A DNA stretch of 5,926 nucleotides. Origin: Candidatus Saccharimonadota bacterium (GTDB lineage: Bacteria; Patescibacteriota; Saccharimonadia; Saccharimonadales; UBA7683). The translations under genes were made by a program, and so were the position numbers. How positions within the stretch are numbered: position 1 is the first letter of the stretch; each line of letters starts with the position of its first letter. The stretch lies in NCBI GenBank assembly GCA_020427905.1, contig JAGQNU010000054.1, positions 1 through 5,926 on the forward strand, given 5' to 3'. This document shows positions 1 to 5,300 of the stretch, piece after piece. Under the pieces are notes generated by a model. The model did no database searches. It was not told where the DNA came from and was given only the letters and a program-made list of their open reading frames with translations.

Positions 1-122
1 TCGGCGTCGAGGTGAACCCCGAGCGCGTGGCGTTCGTCGCCGACGGCCAGCAGGTCGCCGCCGACGAGCCCGTGACCGGGGGTCAGACCGTGACCGCCGC
101 CCCGCGCGTCGCCAACGGCTGA
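1..122 (+). CDS. C-terminal fragment of a very GC-rich gene; possible ThiS/MoaD-like beta-grasp (sulfur-carrier-like) tail
   Basis: The frame starting at base 3 is open from the window edge and ends at TGA 120-122, giving 39 residues; the start lies outside the window. Codon use is extreme: 38 of 39 sense codons end in G or C and GC is about 77%, whereas sampled stretches of the minus-strand operon are near 43-52%. The tail runs from VNPERVAFVADGQQV through VTGGQTVTAAPRVANG. This spacing resembles the end of ThiS/MoaD-like beta-grasp proteins (a V-x-x-G-x-x-V turn, then G-[DG]-x-V followed by a short strand and a terminal Gly pair). Here the last two residues are Asn-Gly instead of the Gly-Gly needed for adenylation and thiocarboxylation, so a true sulfur carrier is uncertain. 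The family call is inference from a short tail; that this is a real coding end is better supported, by the GC3 bias. The gene is convergent with the permease and lies directly upstream of the structured RNA. Confidence 0.5.
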   Translation, partial: GVEVNPERVAFVADGQQVAADEPVTGGQTVTAAPRVANG

Positions 123-164
123 CACCAGTCCAGCCCTATGCCGCTAGGGAAAAGCTAAGGAAAA

Positions 165-187
165 CTGAGCCACTACGGTGAGCTCGG
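165..187 (+). other. RNA hairpin with UACG tetraloop
   Basis: CAC (171-173) and GUG (178-180) close a UACG loop (174-177), an instance of the very stable C(UNCG)G tetraloop class. After a single bulged A at 181, GAGC (167-170) pairs with GCUC (182-185). The stem extends through U166-G186 (wobble) and C165-G187, giving nine pairs in all. The tetraloop is strand-specific, because the reverse complement reads CGTA in the loop. This suggests that the plus strand is the functional RNA. The hairpin stacks directly on the enclosing 139-145/188-194 helix. Confidence 0.6.
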
Positions 188-195
188 AGCGGTAC

Positions 196-276
196 GAGGA
201 GGTGTAGTTGGGTGTGTTGCAGTCAAGAGATTTGGGAAGATCCCCGATGATGTTGACTGCACCACCCACCCTCCTC
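196..276 (+). repeat. Long imperfect inverted repeat (stem-loop)
   Basis: The outer arms GAGGAGG (196-202) and CCTCCTC (270-276) match over 7 bp. The inner arms TGCAGTCAA (218-226) and TTGACTGCA (253-261) match over 9 bp. Between them, 214-216 pairs with 263-265 and 211-212 with 266-267, leaving an asymmetric internal loop at 203-210. The 26-base apical loop (227-252) contains a minor GGG/CCC hairpin (234-236 with 242-244). No run of T follows on either strand, so it does not look like an intrinsic terminator. It sits immediately 5' of the ribozyme and appears to be part of the same RNA. Confidence 0.7.
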
Positions 277-277
277 A

Positions 278-328
278 GCAGTCTTTAGATAATGAGCTAA
301 ACTGACGAGTCGTAAACGACGAAACTGC
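278..328 (+). ncRNA. Type III hammerhead self-cleaving ribozyme
   Basis: Every conserved element is present in the correct order. Stem III is GCAGU (278-282) with ACUGC (324-328). The cleavage triplet GUC is at 281-283, so the scissile bond lies between C283 and U284. Stem I is UUUAG (284-288) with CUAAA (297-301), closed by an 8-base loop (289-296). The core CUGACGA is at 302-308, matching CUGANGA. Stem II is GUCG (309-312) with CGAC (317-320), closed by a UAAA loop. The second core strand GAAA is at 321-324, with its last A pairing with U282 as A15.1-U16.1. Stems I and II are capped and stem III is open, which defines type III topology. It aligns segment by segment with the satellite tobacco ringspot virus hammerhead as I recall it. 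Cleavage should leave a 2',3'-cyclic phosphate at 283 and a 5'-OH at 284. It lies just past the end of the convergent permease gene. Loop-loop contacts between stems I and II are expected for the family but cannot be confirmed by eye. Confidence 0.93.
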
Positions 329-333
329 ACAAA

Positions 334-1590
334 CTAAGATCGGAGAGCGTCAATAGGATTGATCTTGGCAGCGCGTCTTGCTGGGAAGTAAACTACCAGA
401 TAGCCAAGTAGAAGTGAGGCTACAATGATAATTGTTACTAAGAATGCCGGATACGAGAACAGATAGAACGTATCAGTCACACCGCGAGAACTTGCGAGGC
501 TATTGAGTCCGGTATTAACTACGAGACTAATTAGGCCAGCACCGATAATACCAAGCACGCCACCAATAAACGCCAGGCCTACAGCCTCAATGACAAACAG
601 ACGCTTGATATCTTTATGACGAGCACCGAGCGCAACCATCAAGCCAATCTCTTTTGTACGCTCAAGGAGTGAGATCGTCAGCGTGTTAAACATACCAAGG
701 GTGGCGATGATGAGGCCAATGCCACCAAAGCCTAAGAATAAAATATTCAAGATACCAAAGATTTGATTAATCTGCTCGAGTGTTTGAAGCGGCGAGGTGC
801 CGACAAAGCCGAGAGCTTCAATTTTTTTCTGGACAGTGGGTACATCCTCTTTGCTGGCCGCTAGAACTTTTAGCTGGCTGGCTTCGGTTATGCCATTATC
901 TGTAAATAGCGAGTCGTTGACGTACAGTTCCGTTCCGCTGGTACTCTCAAAGATACCACCTATTATACCCGTATACTCGAGAGTCTTTTTGGTACTCCCC
1001 TCCTCTGTTGGTACCTGCACGGTGACTTGTAGGGAGAGTTCTTTACCCAGTATCTGATCGGCTGATTTAAGGCCGACTGCTTTAATATATGAGCTGCTAA
1101 TGTAAATATCCTTCGGATGCTCTTTAAAGTTTGGTATATCGCCTGCGGTGCGTTTAAAACTGATAAGACTAAGGTATTCCTGGTCAGTGCCATAGACCAC
1201 ACCCTCGGTGTTGGCATTATTGAACTGTACCTTGCCAGCATTGATAAATACGGGGGCAACTTTGACAACTCCTGGCGTTGTCTCGATACGCTGAATGTTC
1301 TCGTCATCAATCTTTACAAGGTTTGCTTTGGCAGGTGAGACATCTATAGTGCGTACCGAGTTAGAGTCTACTACTTGTCGTGAGACGACATCACGGAGGC
1401 CAAAGCCAAATGAGAGCAGGAACGTGACAGAACCTACACCGACAACAACACCGGCAATGGTCAGGCTGGTGCGAAGCTTTTTATAGAACAGGTTCTTGAG
1501 CGCAATTTCAATAAGCTGCATGTAGCCAAGCTTGCCTTTTGGCAGGGCCACGCCCTTCTCGAGCTTATCCTTTTGCCAGGGCAGCTTCAC
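334..1590 (-). CDS. MacB/FtsX-type ABC transporter permease
   Basis: This 418-residue membrane protein has the MacB layout. A short basic N terminus leads to transmembrane helix 1 at about 43-66. A large extracytoplasmic (MacB-PCD-like) domain covers about 67-275. Three further helices follow at about 276-303, 331-358 and 380-402, forming the FtsX domain. Family hallmarks are the N-terminal LKNLFYKKLRTSLTIAG, the coupling motif LLERTKEIGLMVALGAR (about 308-324) and the C-terminal RRAAKINPIDALRS. Length is typical for the family. The chosen start is GTG at 1588-1590. It overlaps the ATPase stop as GTGA and has a GGAG Shine-Dalgarno seven bases upstream; the next Met (residue 24) lacks a comparable site. 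MacB-type systems use the ATPase for mechanotransmission, extruding substrates or acting on envelope lipoproteins and peptides rather than classic transmembrane transport. The substrate here is unknown and no MacA adaptor is visible. I see no cysteine in the protein. Confidence 0.92.
   Translation of the reverse strand: MKLPWQKDKLEKGVALPKGKLGYMQLIEIALKNLFYKKLRTSLTIAGVVVGVGSVTFLLSFGFGLRDVVSRQVVDSNSVRTIDVSPAKANLVKIDDENIQRIETTPGVVKVAPVFINAGKVQFNNANTEGVVYGTDQEYLSLISFKRTAGDIPNFKEHPKDIYISSSYIKAVGLKSADQILGKELSLQVTVQVPTEEGSTKKTLEYTGIIGGIFESTSGTELYVNDSLFTDNGITEASQLKVLAASKEDVPTVQKKIEALGFVGTSPLQTLEQINQIFGILNILFLGFGGIGLIIATLGMFNTLTISLLERTKEIGLMVALGARHKDIKRLFVIEAVGLAFIGGVLGIIGAGLISLVVNTGLNSLASSRGVTDTFYLFSYPAFLVTIIIVASLLLGYLVVYFPARRAAKINPIDALRS
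1587..1590 (-). promoter_or_regulatory. GTGA stop/start overlap coupling ATPase and permease
   Basis: On the minus strand the permease GTG start (1590-1588) overlaps the ATPase TGA stop (1589-1587) in the four bases GTGA. This arrangement typically gives translational coupling and roughly matched amounts of the two ABC subunits. Confidence 0.85.
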
Positions 1591-2366
1591 TTTTTGGCTC
1601 CAGGCTTTTTGAAGGCTCCAACCTCAGTTACTTCACCATCCTTCACCTCGATGATGTTATCACTATTGCTGAGGAGCTCATCATTGTGGGTCACGAGTAC
1701 AACTGTAGCACCGTAACTCTTGTTGAAGTCTTGCAACAGCTCAATAATACGATCGCCGTTGACACTATCAAGGTTCCCTGTTGGCTCATCAGCAACCAAT
1801 ATGCGTGGTCTGATCACTGTAGCCCGGGCAAACGAGACACGTTGCTGCTGACCACCAGAGAGGACGGTCGGGTTGTAGTCGGCAAATTCTTCAAGCCCCA
1901 CGCGGGCGATACTCTGCTTAGCGAGAAACAACGCCTTCTGCTTAGCCCAACCACTGAGAAGTAACGGCAGGGCAACATTCTCTGCTACTGTGAGGCTGTT
2001 CACCCAGTAATTATCTTGGTGTACCATACCAATGTTTCGGGCACGAAAACTTGCGCGTTCGTCCGATGTTTGTGCGTACAGATCCGTGCCGGCAACACAT
2101 ACCTTGCCACTCGTGGGCGGTTCCAGGCCAATCAATGTATTTAGGATTGTTGATTTACCACTCCCGGAGGGTCCGTGGAGCATCGTGAAGCTACCTTCGG
2201 GTATGGTGAACGATACATTCTTGAGCACAGTAACATCTGGCATCTCTATCTGGACTGGGAACACCTTGACGACATCCTGAAACTCAGCAACTGGATGGGC
2301 GCGCGGTTGTGCAACGGTTGGCGTTGCTGACTTGGCGGGCTTATTTGTGGGTGCAACGATATCCAT
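1587..2366 (-). CDS. MacB/LolD-family ABC transporter ATP-binding protein
   Basis: This 259-residue cytoplasmic ATPase drives the adjacent permease. Motifs in order are Walker A GPSGSGKST (65-73), Q-loop Gln at about 117 in MVHQDN, signature LSGGQQQR (169-176), Walker B ILVADEP with catalytic Glu at about 194, D-loop GNLD (197-200) and the H-loop His in VTHND (about 227). All residues needed for ATP hydrolysis are present. The GNLD and QQQR variants are typical of the MacB/LolD/FtsE group. About 25 residues precede the ABC fold and are rich in Pro, Ala, Thr and Lys, which looks like a disordered extension. The start is ATG at 2366-2364, overlapping the upstream TAA stop by one base. No strong Shine-Dalgarno is visible, so reinitiation after the giant gene is likely. 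The gene overlaps the permease by four bases. The substrate is not determined by the sequence. Confidence 0.95.
   Translation of the reverse strand: MDIVAPTNKPAKSATPTVAQPRAHPVAEFQDVVKVFPVQIEMPDVTVLKNVSFTIPEGSFTMLHGPSGSGKSTILNTLIGLEPPTSGKVCVAGTDLYAQTSDERASFRARNIGMVHQDNYWVNSLTVAENVALPLLLSGWAKQKALFLAKQSIARVGLEEFADYNPTVLSGGQQQRVSFARATVIRPRILVADEPTGNLDSVNGDRIIELLQDFNKSYGATVVLVTHNDELLSNSDNIIEVKDGEVTEVGAFKKPGAKK
1598..1601 (-). promoter_or_regulatory. Shine-Dalgarno site of the permease gene
   Basis: GGAG on the minus strand lies inside the last codons of the ATPase, seven bases before the GTG at 1590. The spacing supports GTG as the true start rather than the internal ATG for residue 24. Confidence 0.75.
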
Positions 2367-2368
2367 TA
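2364..2368 (-). promoter_or_regulatory. TAATG stop/start overlap coupling the giant surface gene to the ABC ATPase
   Basis: On the minus strand the giant gene ends in TAA (2368-2366) and the ATPase begins with ATG (2366-2364), sharing the A at 2366. No clear ribosome-binding site precedes this ATG, which favours termination-reinitiation. ATPase output would then depend on translation of the surface protein. Confidence 0.8.
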
Positions 2369-5300
2369 GTTGAGTTCAAACAGTTGCTGCAAGGCGTTAA
2401 ATATGATGGCGAGCACGTTATCTGTAGCGCGACTAATAATAGCAGTCTCGTTCTCGCCTGACCCGAGGTTCCGAGCGTTATCGTATGAGCGTGGCTGTAC
2501 GGTGTATATCTTTGAGGTTGAGAGATCCGAGATAACGACAATATGCTCGTATGTCAGGCGGGTATCCTCGCTGCTGACACTGGAGAGGAACTCGCCGCTA
2601 CCTTCGCCATAGGCTACCTGGCTAGTGGCTGGCTCATCGGTGCGCCAACTGACGACAATCTGCCCCCGGGCTTCTGCGCCAGTTCCACGGATGGTGCTAT
2701 CAATTACTACATCCGATATCTGTGGTGGACGGGTGTCGAGTTCAGTTCTGAACAGTTGTTGGTCGGAGCTGGCAAGGTTGCCGCTGGCATCACGTGAGCG
2801 TGCAACCAGGCGGTACTGACTGTCATCTTGTAGGCCTCTGATAACGATCTCGTGGGTAGTCTCAAGCTTGTCTTTGGCACTGGTTTGGCTCAATGCGTTT
2901 ATACCGTAGCTGACCTCACTGGTGGTCGGGATATTAGTCGTCCAGGTCACCTTCTGGGTGCTACTTGGCTCGTTCTCTACTGGCTGGAACCTGAGGTCAC
3001 TAATCCGTGGTGCTTGTGGGGTGGTGAATGTAAGCGTGGTGCCATTGTATTCATTGCCGGCAGCATCAACCGTATTCACCTTAAAGAAGTACTTGTTGCC
3101 GTCATCGAGATCACTGAGCACAGAGTCGTACGTTGTCTGGTTTGTAGAGGTGTTGAGTTTAATGAGACCGCCAAAGTCTGCTGTTTTACCATAGTAGATC
3201 TTTACTTGATTGGCACCGACAGTGGTGTACTGCAGCGTAGCGTCAGTGAGTCCAACATTGGCAATTGTGACATCGACTACCTCTGGTGGCGGTAGGGTCT
3301 CAAAGGCAAGTTCGCTTGAATAGCCAGTGTTGCCGTCTTCATCTGTCCAGCGAGCCTGGTAATAGTAGGTCGTACCAGGACTCAAGCTGGTGAGTTTAAT
3401 CTCATGATCGGTTGTCTGGGTTGAGTTGTATGACTCAGTTGGCTGGTAGTTACCACTACTGGTACCAAAAGCAATCTTTGAGTCAGAATTTCTGTCCGTT
3501 GACCAACGGATTGTAGCTTTGCGTGTTCCAATATCTGAGACGCGTGGTGAGCTGGTCATCTCTGCCGGCTCAGTAAATCTCCCGGTCGGTGTCTCATCCA
3601 CCGTACTTGAGTAGGCGCCACAGTTATTGGCCGAGTCACAGGCGCTTACCTTGTAGTAGTAGAGTTGCGAGTTCAGCCCGGTATCTACATAGCTCGTGCC
3701 ACTCGTGCTGCCAGCGAGCGTGAATGTGCTGTTATTAGTCGAACGGTAAACCTTGTATGAGCTGACGCCAGCACCAACGTCTGATGGGGCCTCCCAGCTT
3801 ATGACGAGACGCCAGTTGCTGGTTGATTTTACACTGGCATCAGCGATGTCTGGATTCTGCGGCATTCCCGGAGCCGTGGTGTTGGCGGTAAACTCAACAC
3901 TGGCGGCAGTCGCATAGTTTATGCCACCCGACTCATCTTTAGCGACTACATAGAAGGTGTTTGTTCCGGGCTGCGTTGCAAATGGCCCAGCGCTGAGTGA
4001 TGTCTGGCCGGCATTTGTATACGTGCAGGTTTGCGCGGTTGGTTGGGTGTTGACGGTGTAGCAATAGGTTAGGTTGCTGGCCTGGCCAACAAAGGACGAC
4101 GGCGCGATCCAACTAAATGCAAATGAGTTACTTGTGTTGGTGTTTGGCGTGACGCTGACGTTTTGCGGGGCAGATGGAGCGCCGGAAGTATTAACCTTCA
4201 AAACGGTGGTGACATTGGCGAGTGAGGTATTGCCGGCAGTATCCCAGGTTCTAAAGTAGATGACGTTGTTCCCTTCTTGAATGTCCGCAAAGTCCGGTGT
4301 GCTCTGAGTTTTATATGAGCCATCGTTGTCGAGCAGGTCTGAGGCATCTTGATTGCCGCTGTGAGTATCGCCATACCAGGTGCCACCACTGCCAATACGG
4401 TATTGCAAGCCTACTACACCGGAGTCATCATCTCTTGGTGCCTCTCCGCCACTTGTCTCCCAGGTGAACGTAGCCTCTTTAGTATTTATGAAGCTCGACG
4501 GGCCACTAATAAAGGCTGGATTTGTTGGTGGTGTGTTATCAAATCTAAAGTGGAATGACTCTGAGCTACCGCCAAAGATATTGCCTGCATTATCAATTGC
4601 CTTGACGTTAAGGTAGTAGGCATTACTATCGGTGGTGAGCTGCGTGCCGATATAGCCTGCGGTGGCGAGGTTAATCTCTGATGTGGCAATGGCAAATGGA
4701 CAGACACCCCCGACATCGAGCGGTCCAGTACCAAGAACACCTTTTGTAGTAACAGGATCGGCTGAGCTTGTGGTACCCAGGTAGAGGCAGTAGCCGGCGA
4801 TGCCAGAGCCACCTATATTATCCTCACCCGCTGTCCAACTGAAGTATGGCGTACTGGCGTTAGTCCAGTCGTTCTCAGCAATGCTATCACCACCGTCACT
4901 GTCGTACATCAAAATATTGGATGCATTAGTGGTTGGTATATCCGTATCCCAGGCCGCATACTCAATCGTGATGTCTTCAAATACAGGCGAAAGTCCACCA
5001 ACTGCTGTCAGTGTTACTTGATATTGAACATATTGCTCGTTATTAGTTATGCAGGTTTGCCCTGTCAGATCGGTACCGCTGGAGAGTGCGGGACAGGTTG
5101 AAAAGTCTGGTGCACCGGACATGGTCGCGCTATCACTGGTGCGAACCTTCACCTCTACCCCACCACCAGATGCGCTGTAGGTTAGATTCCCCCAATCTCC
5201 ACCATATCCAAGGTTAAATATGTTAGAGGTTAACACTCCAGGCGAGTTGTATTTATACAGTGCCATATCATCAACATAAATCGTATTACCCGCTTTAGCT

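Larger units (their letters stand above)
134..276 (+). ncRNA. Unrecognised structured RNA domain directly upstream of the hammerhead ribozyme
   Basis: Between the stop codon at 122 and the ribozyme at 278, the plus strand can fold into helices that abut with almost no spacer. Bases 139-145 pair with 188-194 (7 bp, one G-U). Inside lies a hairpin at 165-187 capped by a C(UACG)G tetraloop. One base later, 196-202 pairs with 270-276 and encloses a long imperfect hairpin. A single base (277) separates this from ribozyme stem III. An alternative small hairpin, 134-138 with 145-149, has a loop (139-144) that could instead pair with 189-194, forming an H-type pseudoknot. I do not recognise the fold as a known RNA family. 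There is no convincing open reading frame, promoter or T-tract. It may be one RNA with the ribozyme at its 3' end, or the structured 3' UTR of the GC-rich gene. Base pairs were found by eye; no energy calculation was done. Confidence 0.6.

Noticed and set aside
1..130. Open minus-strand frame opposite the GC-rich gene end.
   Set aside because: Its translation is Gly/His-rich and unlike a folded protein, and the plus frame has far stronger G/C bias at third positions and a clean stop.
134..276. HDV-like or twister ribozyme fold, suggested by the possible pseudoknot.
   Set aside because: The order and length of helices do not match the HDV nested pseudoknot, and no twister core motif is present.
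196..276. Intrinsic (possibly bidirectional) terminator between convergent genes.
   Set aside because: There is no T-tract on either strand, and the 26-base apical loop is unlike a terminator hairpin.
305..336. Similarity to the tmRNA tag region (GTCGTAAACGACGAA resembles the E. coli ssrA segment).
   Set aside because: No tmRNA 5' or 3' tRNA-like ends are present, and the bases are fully explained as hammerhead core and stem II.
1587..1589. TGA reassignment to glycine as in Gracilibacteria/SR1.
   Set aside because: TGA ends the ATPase exactly at a GTGA overlap with the permease start, and no in-frame TGA occurs inside the long genes.
1785..1792. CTGATGAG on the minus strand inside the ATPase gene.
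   Set aside because: It encodes part of the Walker B region (VADEPTG), and there is no matching GAAA strand or stem set.
1539..1964. Plus-strand reading frame of 141 codons opposite the ATPase and permease junction.
   Set aside because: It is antisense to conserved ABC motifs and has no recognisable domain.
2852..3295. Plus-strand reading frame of 147 codons opposite the giant gene.
   Set aside because: It is antisense to clear fibronectin-III coding sequence and its translation resembles no protein family; a shadow frame.
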